This document shows, piece by piece, positions 46,833 through 57,865 of a DNA stretch of 64,000 bases (positions are counted from its first letter, which is position 1; every line of letters starts with the position of its first letter). The translations under genes and the position numbers were made by a program. Under the pieces are notes generated by a model, which did not search any database, was not told the origin of the DNA, and saw nothing but the letters and a program-made list of their open reading frames with translations. Origin of the DNA: Musa acuminata AAA Group (Eukaryota > Streptophyta > Magnoliopsida > Zingiberales > Musaceae); the NCBI RefSeq assembly GCF_036884655.1, contig NC_088331.1, positions 17,254,001 through 17,318,000 of the forward strand. Reading direction: 5' to 3'.

Positions 46833-47336
46833 AACTACCCAAACCACATGGGAGATCATTCCCTGGGCAGTTCCACCGCCCCAGTCTGGCGGTGCCATCG
46901 CCAGACAGGGTCCAACAACTTGGTTGGGCCTTGAATCCAGCCCAAACCAGTCCAATTACGGGTCCAGTTGGCCCTTAATAGGGTTAATGGGATTACCTCC
47001 TAAACCTAAACCTAATTATGTGCTAACTATGATTTTTAAGGCATACACTAAATAAAACAAGCCCAATAAGTCCATGTTTCTTCTAGCATGCTTCTGACAA
47101 TCTTATGGTGGACTTCCGAAGATCTCTCGACAATCTTCTAATAGACTTCTAGCAAGCTCCTGGACTTCACGATGATCTTCTTAACGAGTTCCGATAAGCA
47201 TCTTCTCGGTCAATTCTGACAGCATTTCCGATGAACCTCCAGACTTCCGACAAACTCTCGAACTCCCAACGAAATCTCGATCTTGACTCTAACACTTCAT
47301 TTTTCTTTATGCCTTGATCGCTATCATAGTTAATCC
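46833..47336 (-). repeat. R0 5' LTR, outer piece, end lost
   Basis: Resumes after the CV target copy and matches 11610-12110 of the R0 3' LTR. It stops at TTAATCC. The last 75 or so bases of the LTR (ending GATTCAACA on the plus strand) are absent, and R3 begins directly. Confidence 0.85.
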
Positions 47337-48430
47337 TATTGAATCTCAAATTTTGATGATGAACCCAATTAATAAGTATTTATGATTTGATTTATGTTTT
47401 GAGTGATGCAGGATGCTTTGATCAGGATAAGACAATTAAAACAGGAAGAATCATGTTGGCCCGAAGGAAAACATGTCAGAAGATTTGACGTCTAGCCAGA
47501 GGATCGTATGACATATCGACAGAATGCTTCGGACCATGGATTCGGGCATCGAGCCAAGAAGAGGATATATTGCGCCAAGGATATCGGAGTTCCGGAGGTC
47601 AACTAGCCGATTTGGCAATAGGCCGCAATAGAGGATGATGCGCTGAAGAATCGGACGAAGCGTCGATGGACCAATGATATGCCGGACAATATTATTTATA
47701 CTTAGTAATAATTGTCTAGATTGAAGTGTGTTTATACATGTGTAGGATTAACTACGATAGTAATACATAAAGCAAAAAGAAGTCCCCGAGTCAAGGATGT
47801 GGTTTCATTGGGAGTTCTAGAGTTCGTCAGAAGTACATACGTTCGTCGGAAGTTTTGTAGGAACCAGCCGAGATGTCCAGGAGCTTGCTGGAAGAAGCTC
47901 ATCGAAACTTGCTAAGAAGATCATCATGAAGTCTAGGAGCTTGCAGGAAGTTTGTTGGAACATTGTTGGGAGATCATCGGAAGTTCGCCGAAAGATCGCC
48001 GAAAGCTCACCGGAAGAAACCAAGACCTAGGGACTTGTTTAGCGTAAGTATGTCTTCGATTTCATAGTTAGCACGTAATTGGAATTGGATTTAGGCCAAC
48101 CTAAATAGGGGTTAGTTGGGCCCATGTAAGGTCTGTGTTAGGCCCAATGAAAGGCCTAAATAGTGACCCAAGAGGTGGCACCATCATGGCATAGTCTCCG
48201 AGACTATGTCAGGCGGTGGTTCCGCTAGTCTGGGGGGTGGTACTGCCCAGTGGCCCAATGCCAAGCAGTGGTACCACTAGACTGGGCAATGGTACCACCT
48301 AGTGCGATGTCAGTGTCATACTGACACTAGCGGTGGTATCGCCTAGCACAAGCGATGGTACCGCCCGAACCTAGGAAACCTAGGATGAGATGTTTTTAGG
48401 CTCCAAGTTTGAATTAACTTGAGACTTAAA
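47337..48430 (+). repeat. R3 5' LTR, truncated
   Basis: Start TATTGAATC. U3 with GGTACC-core palindromes (48200-48365). The sequence follows sister LTRs up to AACTTGAGAC, where the TATA box is expected, then passes into internal gag sequence. The R and U5 regions, primer site and gag start are lost. Confidence 0.85.
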
Positions 48431-49050
48431 AATCTTTTAATATATGATTTTGAGCTTTTCCGAATGAAGCCTAGCGAAATTGTTGTTGACATATACACCC
48501 GTTTTACGGATGTCGTCAATAGTTTAAAAGGTCTTCGTAAATGCTTTTCTAATTTTGAACTCGTTTACAAGATTTTACGATCGCTTTCTAAAAATTAGGA
48601 TTAAAAAATAATGGCTATTCAAGAATAAAAAAATTTAAATATTTTTTTGATCGAAGAACTTATCGAATCTCTAATGACCTATGAAATGATGTGCACGTGA
48701 AGAACTTGGGAACCACCTTATAAAGAATAGGAAAGATTTCAGACTAAGAATAATTGAAGACCACTCGAGCATAAGCTCAAGTGATGGTGAACTTGAACTC
48801 ATCACTATGAAATTTTAAAAGTTCATGAAACAAAAATTAAAAAACAAAAAGAATGCAACTACTTACTATGAATGCAAGAAGAGGGAAGAACTTTGGGATG
48901 AATTGAGCTCCTCCGAAGATGAGGAGAAAATCAACAAAGGCGAGGTTGCAAACTACGCCTTAACGACTTTTGATGATGAGGTAAACAAAACTCCCTTAAT
49001 TTATTTCGAAATTACATGATGCTTTTAATGAGTTATTTTTAATTTTGTTT
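48431..49050 (+). pseudogene. gag: R3 gag fragment
   Basis: Begins inside gag (FELFRMKPSE region, about residue 120) and runs through NSLKGL, the knuckle region and the acidic stretch. Between YYECKK and REELWDE the rest of the CCHC knuckle is deleted. Stops occur near 48597, 48625 and 48700. It fades out after DAFNELF-like codons near 49050. Nothing of pol remains. Confidence 0.82.
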
Positions 49051-49232
49051 AATTATTTTTCTTGAAAATTACATGTTTTATGATAAACAAACAAAATGAT
49101 TTTGAATGCCTTATGAAATCATGCTTGATGTTTTAACGATGAAATAACATAATAAAATGTTAGATGTAAATCTAATGCTTGTACACCTAACAAGATTAAT
49201 TTAAGAATCAATAATATATATCATGTTGATTT
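49051..49232 (+). other. R3 AT-rich region before the solo LTR
   Basis: About 180 bp without a frame; likely start of the 3' untranslated region. The last five bases, GATTT, are the left target copy of the solo LTR. Confidence 0.6.
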
Positions 49233-50750
49233 TGTTAGGATCGGAGCGGCACTAAGAGGGGGGGGTGAATTAGTGCAGCGGATTAAAACTTCGGTTTTGA
49301 TAAATCTTTCGTACGATGAAAAGCAATATCAATGGAAACCGATTTTAGAAGCTTGATAACTTAGAAACGTATGGAGGCGTAGTAACTAAGTAGAGAAGTT
49401 TGCAGTATGTAAATGGCAAGAGTAGGATGCAAACCAGATAACGCAGCAGTTTTTAAAGTGGTTCGGTCAAAATGACCTACATCCACTTGCGAAGCCTTTT
49501 TCGAAGAGGCTTCCAACTTCCACTAGCAAATTTCTTGTAGGAGAAGGACTAATACCCCTCTTACAACCTTTACAAGTGGTTCACACTCTTACAATTCTTT
49601 TCAATAAGATGGGAGGAGGTGAACAATTAAGCAATATGAAAAACAAGGCTTGCAAAGACTATTCTAAGGCTCTTAACTCAAACTATTGCTTTTCAAAAGG
49701 TTGTTATCTCAGCTGAGATTTGAGGGGTATTTATAGGCCTCAAGAGGATTCAAATTTGGGCTCCAAAATTTGAATTCTCTTTAGTTCCTGATGCTGGCGG
49801 TGCCACTGCCTAGCTCTCGGGTGCTAGGCGGTGCCACTGCCTACACTATTTCAGCTCACTGGTTGGGCTCCAAAATTGGCCCAAACCAGTCCGAACTAGA
49901 GCCCAATTGGCCCCTACTTGGTTTATAGGATTAACACCTAATCCTAACCCTAAGTAACAAGCTAACTATGAATTTAAAGACATTTTCTAAGCTATTACAA
50001 AGTCCGTAAGTCAAGACTTCTTCCAGCGAGCTTCCGGCGAACTTTCGACGGTCTTCCGATAAACTCTCAGAAACCATTCTGCGGACTCCCGGCAAGCTCC
50101 TAGACTTCACGATTTGATCTTGGCGAGTTCCAATGAGCTTCTTTCGCAAGCTCCGATCTTTCTCGGTGAGCTCCGCGAACTTCTAACGAACCTTCCGGTG
50201 AGCTTTTGAAAAACCCTTCGGTAAGCTCCCTACTCATTCTCGGCTAGTTCCGGTAGCATTCCCGACGAACCTTCGGACTTCCGTCGAACTCTCAAACTCG
50301 CAACAAATCCTTCGCGCTTGACTCCGACACTTTGTTTCGCTTCGCTTTATGTCTTCATCGTTATCGTAGTTAATCCTGCACACACAAGACAAAACTCTAC
50401 TCCGATCTAGACAATTATTATAACGTGAATTGACATTCTGTTGCCCGGCACGTCATTGGTTGGCGCTTCGTCCGATTCTTTGGCACATCGTCCTCTCTTG
50501 CGGCTTGTTGCCCAATTGGCGGTTAACCTTCGCAACCCTGATATCCTTGGTGCAATTTCGCTCTTGGCCCGATGCCCAACGTCCGAAGCCTTCTGCCATC
50601 CAATATCCTAACGTGATCTCCTCCAGCGCAACGTCAATTCCTCCTGCGTTAACTGTCTAATCCTAATCGAGTAGACCTGCGTCACTCAAAATGCAGTTAA
50701 GCATCTAAACACAATCAATTAGTTTCATCATCAAAATCTGAGATTCAACA
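49233..50750 (-). repeat. Solo LTR, minus strand, 1518 bp
   Basis: Minus strand starts TGTTGAATC (50750) and ends CCTAACA (49233). Flanks GATTT and TATTT (50751-50755) match at 4 of 5. TATA box at 49728-49737. Few palindromic units (two near 49795-49845, GGCAGTGCC type). Its R/U5 region resembles that of R2 (CGTACGA, AAACTTCGG), so it is of the R2 subfamily. Confidence 0.88.
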
Positions 50751-52631
50751 TATTTCCATATTGTTTCTAGATTTTGATTGGAGATGCTCTATGATTTATG
50801 AAACCATGTTTGATGATAATGCTTAATGAGTTTATGTTTCGAAATTATGCATGATGATTCTTATGATTTATGGATTATCGATTATTACCGTAATGAGAGT
50901 TGCTTTTTCGGTTTTAAAAAAGATACATGTCTTGATTTAGCATAAATGACAAAGACATGCTTATATGAAATAATGTAAGTATCATGCTTGATGATTTTTT
51001 ATTTAATTAAGCTTGATGATTTGAAGAAATGATGATTTGATCTTGATGACTTTCATGATGAGATTTGCTCTTTCGATTTTAAACTATGATGTATGTTTTC
51101 ATACGAAAAACTTGATCATGCTTATATTAAATCAATCACACAAATTAAAACTAAAGAAGTTTAGATATCTTTAAGAATCATTCAACGTTATGTTCAAGGA
51201 AATCATGCTTGATGTCTTAATGAAAATGTAATGATGATTTGAAAGCATGGTAAATAAGTTTATATTTCAAACTTATGCATGATAGTTTTTGTGATCTTTT
51301 GAAAGTTCTTTTTTGGTATTCATGAATTGATTATAACTTGAAAGATTTATCATGAATCAAGATTTTTTATTAATCATTCTCCTATGATTCTACTTGTTAT
51401 CTTCTTAAGAGGAGATTTTCTAAATGAATCTTGATTTTTCTTGTGAGTTCTTGGATTTATTACTTAAGATTTTTTTTTTTTAGGATCTTTTCTTTGTACA
51501 CCTATGATTTTTATTCTTGGTATTTTATTTAAAGAAGAGATTTACTATATGAATCATGTCTTTTAGTATTCAAGTGGTCTTATCTTTCATGACATGATTT
51601 CTTTATATTTATGGCTTGTATGCCTTAAAATGATTTGGAATGATGCATGCAACACTATGATTTTTCCCTTAGATAAAAATGCATGCAACACTATGGTTTT
51701 TTTTTATTATGTCAAAATCAATATTTATCATTTTCTGAAATGATACTCTAGAATGATGATTTGGAATCATGCATGTAATGATGATTTTATATTTTATATA
51801 CATGATGATTTGGTATTATGCATGCAATACTTCAACCTATGATAATGATGCATGCAATGATGAAATATTCATGATGAAATTGTTTTGATATTCATGACTT
51901 GATTTTTTATTTTTGTTATTTACGTTTGTTATGATTTGGAAATTATTGTAAAGGGAAAATAATTACAACATTGTATTCTTCCCTTCTTTTTTCCAATGAC
52001 AAAGGGGGAGAAAGAATTGCTAGTGTAAACATCTCAAAAGAGAAAGATTTGCTAGCTTGCATAATTCAAAGAAGATGTAAAAATATGCTAGAGAAGTAAA
52101 GAATGCTAACTTGCTTATTTCAAGAAGCAAAACTTGCAACTTGAAAAAGGAAGCAAGAATCGCTAGCTTGCACACTTCAACCAGAAAGCTATCTTGCATT
52201 TGCTTTCGATGTATTGCTAGCTTACACTTTACTTTAAAATGATGAAAATTTTATTTTGCTAGATTGTATGTTGTAGAACTTGCTATCATACTACCTTGCA
52301 TACCTAAAACTTAATAACTTGCATGATGTAGCAATTGCTAAATTTGTTAGCTTGCATGATGATAAAACTTGAGACTAGATTTATAATGCAATGATTTGAT
52401 CTTGTATATCTAAACACTAAAAAGTTACACTTCTCCTTTTTGTTGATGACAAAGGGGGAGAAGTATAATCATGTTATGCATGATGACGTGTTGCAAATAT
52501 TCATGATGAAATTTGTAATGACTTGAATTCAGCTTGAACTCAAGGTTCTATCAATATGGCATATTGATAGGGGGAGTTTGTTTAAACTCCTAGAGTTAAG
52601 ATTAACTCCGTCATCAATTGGTTGTCATCAT
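50751..52631 (+). other. R3 3' untranslated region with degenerate short repeats
   Basis: 1.9 kb, no gene. Two purine motifs instead of one: AATGACAAAGGGGGAGAA at 51995-52012 and TTGATGACAAAGGGGGAGAA at 52443-52462. ATGATGCATGCAA-like motifs recur at 51640-51860. GCTAGCTTGCA-like motifs recur about eight times at 52018-52350. Confidence 0.7.
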
Positions 52632-52646
52632 CCAAAAGAAAGAGAT
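52632..52646 (+). promoter_or_regulatory. R3 polypurine tract, degenerate
   Basis: CCAAAAGAAAGAGAT before the 3' LTR; the G run of the consensus is broken by A. Confidence 0.65.
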
Positions 52647-53672
52647 TGTTGAATCTCAAATTTTGATGATGAAACCAATTGATAAGTGTTTATGATTTTA
52701 TTTGCATTTTGAGTGACGTAGGATGCTTCGATCAAGATTAGATAATTAAAGTAGGAAGAATGATGTTGGGCCAGAGGAAAACATATTAGAAGATTGAACG
52801 TCTAGTTGGAGGATCGGATGACGTATCGATAGAATGCTTCGGGCCATGGATTCAGGCATCGAGCCAAGAAGAGCAGATATTGCACTAAGGATATCGGAGT
52901 TGCGGAGGTCAACTGGCTAATTGGACAATAGGCCGCAAGAGAAGATGTTGCACCGAAAAATCAGATGAAGCATCGATAGACTAATGACATGCCAAACAAT
53001 ATGATTCATGCTTAGTAATAATTTTCTAGATCGAAGTGTGTTTTTATATGATTAGGATTAACTACGATAGCAAGGCACAAAGCAAAATGAAGTCCCGGAG
53101 TCAAGGACGTGATTTCATTGGGAGTTCAAGAGTTCGTCGGAAGTCCAGACATTCATCGAAAGTTCTGCAGGAACCAGCCGAGAAGTCCAGGAGCTTGCCA
53201 GAAGAAGCTCATCAGAACTCACCAAGAAGATCATCGTGAAGTCCAAGATCTTGCTGGATGTATGTTGGAACATTGACGGGAGATCGTCGGAAGTTCGCCG
53301 GAAGATCGTCGAAAGCTCGCTAGAAGAAATCAAGACCTAGGGACTTGTTTAGCTTAAGTATGCCTTAGATTTCGTAGTTAGCACGTAATTGGGATTAGAT
53401 TTGGGCCAAACCAATTAGGGGCCAGTTGAGCCCATGTAAGGACTATGTTGGGCCCAATAAAAGGCCCAAACAATGACCCAAGAGGTGGCACCATCGTGGC
53501 ACAATCTCTGAGATTGTGTCAAGCAGTGGAACCGTTAGTCTGGGCGGTTGTACCACCCCTGGCAGGATGCCAGGATAAGGCATTACCAGTCTAGACAGTG
53601 GTACTGCCCAGTGGCCCAATGCTAGGCAATGGTACCACCAGACTGGGCGGTGGTACCGCCTAGTGCAGTGTT
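52647..53672 (+). repeat. R3 3' LTR, left part
   Basis: TGTTGAATC start. GGTACC-core palindromes at 53520-53665. Interrupted by NE at 53673 with GTGTT on both sides (53668-53672, 62200-62204). Confidence 0.9.
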
Positions 53673-55350
53673 TGTTGAATCTCAGATTTTGATGATGAAG
53701 TCAATAGTCATTTGTTATCTAATCTATATGTTGAGATAAGTGTGCAGGATTAACTACGATGAAAATAAGATATGCAGCAGGAGTTGCGCCAGAGTCAAGA
53801 CAATGATCACGTTGGGAGTTCGCAAGTTCGACGGAAGTTCGGACAGTCGTCGAAGGTTCAATGGGAACAAATCCGAGAAGTCCATGAGCTTGCCAAAGAA
53901 GCTCATCGAAACTCGCCAAGTGGATCGTCGCAAGTCCAGGAGTTTGCCGGAAGTCTGTAGGAGCATCACCGAGGGTTCATCGGATGATCGACGGAAGTTC
54001 GCCGGAAGCTCGCCGGAAGAAGCGATTGACGCACCGGAGCAAGTTGTAGTAAATGTCTTAGGAAATATCGTAGTTAGCACAATGATTAAGTTGGAAATGG
54101 GAGGTGATCCCATTAACTTAATCTTGAGGCAATTGGGCCCCAGAAAAACCCAAATTGGGCCGAATGGATCAACCCATTCGGACCCTGATTTCTGCCAGGC
54201 GGTTGAACCGCCTGGGCTCAGTCTCCGAGCGAGACTGGGTGGTGCAACCACCCCTGACAGGAGGTGGCACCGCCTGGACTCGGTCTCCGAGCTCTAGCTG
54301 AGCGGTGCAACCGCCTCAATCAGCAGGTGGCACCACCTGAGCTCAGTCTTGGAGCTCTGGCAGGAGGTGCAATCGCCCCTGATAGGTGGCACCACCCAAA
54401 GGCTCAGTCTTCGAGCTCTGCCAGGCGGTGCAACCTCCTCAGTCAGGCGGTGCAACCGTTAGATCCCGGAATTTTGGGAATTGACAATTTTGAGCTCCAA
54501 ATTCAAACTGGGTTGGAGCCTATAAATACCCCACCCTTTCAGCACTGAAAGGGCACCTAGAAACCACCGAAATTCTGATTTTACTTTATGATTTTTAGAG
54601 CTCAAAAGTGTTGTATGAGTTGAAAGTTCTTCTTCCTCTTTTCTTCCAAGTTCTAATCTGTTAAGAGAGGAAAGGAAATTCTGTAAGGGTTGTCTCCTAA
54701 GCCCGTCAAAAGGACTGAAACTGTAAAAGGGTGGTTGGCCTTCACCTATTGAAGGAAGGCCTCTAGTTGACGTCGGTGACCTCATCGGTGGAGGAAGCCA
54801 AAAGTGGAGTAGGTCAAGATTGACCGAACCACTCTAAATCTCGGTTTGTATTTACTTTGAGCATATTATCTTTACTATAAACCTCCTCAAAAGCTTACTA
54901 CTTTCTGCGCATATACGATTGGGTTTCAACCTTTGCACTTTCCAAATCGGCGTTTAGACGTAAATCAGTTTTATGGTACGATCATCATATTTCAGTTTGC
55001 GCTTACGTTTTGATTTCTATCATAACTGCAAACTGCCTTTACATCCTTGCTTTAACTGCATCTCGCTTAATCAAGTGATTTACGAATCGACATTTAGACG
55101 TAAATCAGTTTTTTCGTACGAATATCATATTTCAGTTTGAGCCTACTATCTGATTTGAACCATAACTGCAAACTGCATTTATATCTTTGCTGCATCTCGC
55201 TTAATCAAAAGTTAAAGTGATTTACGAATCGGCTTTTTTACTGAAATCACTTTTATCGAACGAACGTTTTTTTTTAATCGTAGAAGGTTTTCCGTTGCAC
55301 TAATTCACCCCCCCCCCCCCCCCCCCCTCTTAGTGCTCTTGATCCTAACA
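53673..55350 (+). repeat. NE 5' LTR, 1678 bp
   Basis: TGTTGAATC to CCTAACA. TATA box CTATAAATAC at 54520-54529. TGCAAC-core palindromes at 54195-54475. A run of 20 C near the end (55308-55327). In the first 200 bp I count about 11 differences from the 3' LTR by eye. The 3' LTR lacks a 13-bp GACCTCATCGGTG stretch present here. Confidence 0.92.
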
Positions 55351-55352
55351 AT

Positions 55353-55364
55353 TGGTATCAGAGC
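55353..55364 (+). promoter_or_regulatory. NE primer-binding site
   Basis: TGGTATCAGAGC, intact, two bases after the LTR. Confidence 0.92.
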
Positions 55365-55400
55365 GGGGTTAACTCTCAAACGGATTAAAACCCAAGAGAG

Positions 55401-56991
55401 ATGGCATACGCTGGAAACCAAGAGGGCCATTCTATTACACGTCCACCCATGTTTAATGGGACGGACTACACCTATTGGAAGACCCGAATGAGGATCTTTC
55501 TTACTTCTATGGATTTTGAACTTTGGAATCTTGTCGAAAATGGATTTTCGAAGTCTTCTCTTCCAATGATCGATTGGAATGAATTGGAGAAGAAGGCTTT
55601 CGCTCTTAATGCAAAGGCTATGAATGCCTTATTTTGTGCACTTGATAAAAATGAGTTCAACCGTGTTTCGGTTTGTGAAACCGCATTTGATATTTGGCAC
55701 ACACTCGAAGTGACTCATGAAGGCACAAGTAGAGTGAAAGAGTCAAAAATCAATCTTTTGTTACATTCTTTCGAACTTTTCCAAATGAAACCGAGTGAGA
55801 CTATTGGCGACATATTTACCCATTTCACGGATATCGTCAACGGTCTAAAAGGACTCGGAAAAAGTTTTTCGGATTTTGAGCTTGTAAATAAGATTCTAAG
55901 ATCCCTTCCTAAGAGTTGGGATCCTAAAGTCACTGCTATTCAAGAGGCGAAAGATCTAAACAACTTCCCTCTTGAAGAAGTAATCGGGTCATTAATGACC
56001 TACGAGATGACTTGCAAAGCTCATGAAGAGCAAGAAGACATCCTTCCAAAGAATAGGAAGGATATGACACTCAGAACTTTAGAAGACCACTTGAGAGAAA
56101 ACTCAAGTGATGAGGACTATGACGATGACATGGCACTTCTAACAAGAAATTTTAAAAAATTCATTAAAAGAAACAAGTTTAAGAATGACACAAAAAATAA
56201 ACTTGAACCTAAGAAGGACCAAGTTATTTGCTACGAGTGCAAAAAGCCAGGACACTACAAAAGTGATTGTCCCCAAGTCAAAAAGAGAACATCAAAGAAG
56301 AAGGCGCAAGGCGCTCAAAGCAATGTGGGATGACTCAAGCGCGTCCGAAGAAGAGGAGTCCAACACCGAGCAAGTTGCTCATTATGCCTTAATGGCCATC
56401 GGAGAGGAGGTAACAAATTTAATAGATGCAGATTTATCATTTGATGAATTATTAAATGCCTTCCATGACTTATTTGATGAATGCAAGATTATTAGTAGAA
56501 AAGACAAATTGCTAAAAAAGGAGCATGATAGTCTTACCTGTAATTTCAATAAGTTAAAAATTGAATATCATGATAGTTTAGGTTCATGCATAAAATGCTA
56601 TGATCTAGAAACTCTCCAAAAGGAAAACTTGCTACTTAAGGACACCTTGAAGAAATTCGAGGTTTGTAGCAAGTCCTTGAACATGATCCTTGCAAACAAG
56701 GGTCACGTTCCTAAAAGAAGTGGAATCGGATTTGTGAGAAGTCCTCACCAAAATCCAACCACCTTCATAAAAGGCCCCATCTTACATGTTCTACACCAAA
56801 GCAAATGCAACTTTTGTTGCAAACTTGGACACAAAACGTATTATTGTCCATTCAAGAAAATTTGTCCGAACATATTAATTTGGGTTCCTAAAGGAACCAT
56901 GATAAATTCTATGCAACATGATAAAAAATGTAGATCTATTTTTGAGGCACCCAAAAGCAAATGGGTACCTAAAGATCATCCTTTCTTGTAA
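55401..56991 (+). pseudogene. gag: NE gag, full length but for one 7-bp duplication
   Basis: Starts MAYAGNQEGHSITRPPMFNG and matches RA gag almost residue for residue. The first CCHC knuckle (CYECKKPGHYKSDC) is intact. AAGGCGC is duplicated in tandem (56301-56307, 56308-56314), shifting the frame by +1, so the first frame ends at 56333, 310 codons from the ATG. The second half, in the shifted frame, is open to TAA at 56989-56991 and includes the coiled coil and second knuckle (CNFCCKLGHKTYYC). No other stop was seen. The truncated 310-aa product would still hold the capsid domain and one knuckle, so partial function is possible. Confidence 0.9.
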
Positions 56992-57500
56992 AGACATCAA
57001 ACATCATAAGTTGGGAGCAAGAAATAATATCCTGCTCTTTGGATTCTCGATATTCATGACCCGAGATCCAAAAAGAACTCGCGATGCTCTCTAGCCTAAA
57101 TAACAGAATAGGATTAGAAAATTAAAACTACAAATGCGATATAGATACAATCCTATTTGATCCCTCAGAATTGGAAACCCATGATTCTCACTTCACATAT
57201 CCTCTGGATTTTCGAACCCATTGATGTCATCCGTTCGTTACTTTCGAATCCAACTATATCATGAACTTACTAAGTTTGCCATGAACTTGCAAGGCTTACC
57301 AACTTGAACAATCTGTCACAAACATGTGCACGACATTTAGAGTATGCATGTCACAAGATCTATCTTGATCATGCAAAATTTCTTATCTTACAATGAAAAT
57401 TCTTACGTAATTACGTAAGTAAAGTTGATTGCTCTAAATGAAAATTCTTCTTAAGTCAAAAACATTCAAATTAGATCACACTACAGTCAGAACAAGTGCT
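56992..57500 (+). pseudogene. NE eroded pol traces (protease, integrase)
   Basis: Noncoding now. ACATCATAAGTTGGGAGCAAG and GACCCGAGATCC (57058-57069) align with the family's protease linker and MTGDP codons. CTCTGGATTTTCGAACCCATTGATGTC-like sequence (near 57200-57226) aligns with the integrase MDLFGPIDV codons. Spacing between them is much shorter than in RA, so large parts are deleted. The remainder is too degraded to place. Confidence 0.6.
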
Positions 57501-57650
57501 CACCGCCTACAGGCGGTGGCACCGCCCCAATTGGAGGTAGCACCTCCGGCTGTCACGTGTTGCAAGCGATTGCACCGCCCCAGCCAGCGGTGCAACCGCC
57601 CGCAATTCTGCCTCTTTTTAACCCGAGCTAGGGCCGGCGGTGGAACCGAC
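57501..57650 (+). promoter_or_regulatory. GC-palindrome block upstream of the cargo frame
   Basis: Contains GGCGGTGGCACCGCC (57512-57526), GGAGGTAGCACCTCC (57533-57547), GCGGTGCAACCGCC (57587-57600) and a G-box CACGTG (57554-57559). These are the same palindromic units found in U3 of the LTRs, but here they are internal, about 215-365 bp before the cargo ATG. I see no clear TATA box. Candidate second promoter, or a trace of the LTR of the element the cargo came from. Confidence 0.55.
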
Positions 57651-57865
57651 CCCAGCTCACTCCCTTCCCCTCTTTACTCTACCAAAGCTTCAACACCTCC
57701 ATTTCACCCCTCATAGCATCCCAAATACTCCTAATTTTGAAGCAAAAGATCAACAATCTCTCCTTCTATTGAAGATCTCACTAAGGTATTCTCTAAGAAC
57801 CCCTTAAATTCTGTTTTTGATTAATTTACTCTTGCTTATTACTACCCTCTTAAATAGCAGTAATT

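Larger units (their letters stand above)
10912..47336 (-). mobile_element. R0: copia (SIRE-like) element expanded to 36 kb by nested insertions
   Basis: Minus-strand order: 5' LTR in three pieces (47336-46833, 41556-41514, 21848-21165), decayed primer site, gag (two pieces), pol (two pieces), 3' untranslated region, polypurine tract, 3' LTR (12185-10912). Insertions within it are two plus-strand solo LTRs, an antisense tRNA retroposon, R1 and the gypsy element CV. The outer end of its 5' LTR (roughly 75 bp) is missing where R3 begins. The LTRs share an almost collinear sequence, for example AATTAGAGAGTGGCAATTGA near both inner ends. Confidence 0.88.

Noticed and set aside
57438..57716. A 92-codon frame overlapping the palindromic block
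   Set aside because: Composition follows the repeat; no motif and no conservation with other elements here.
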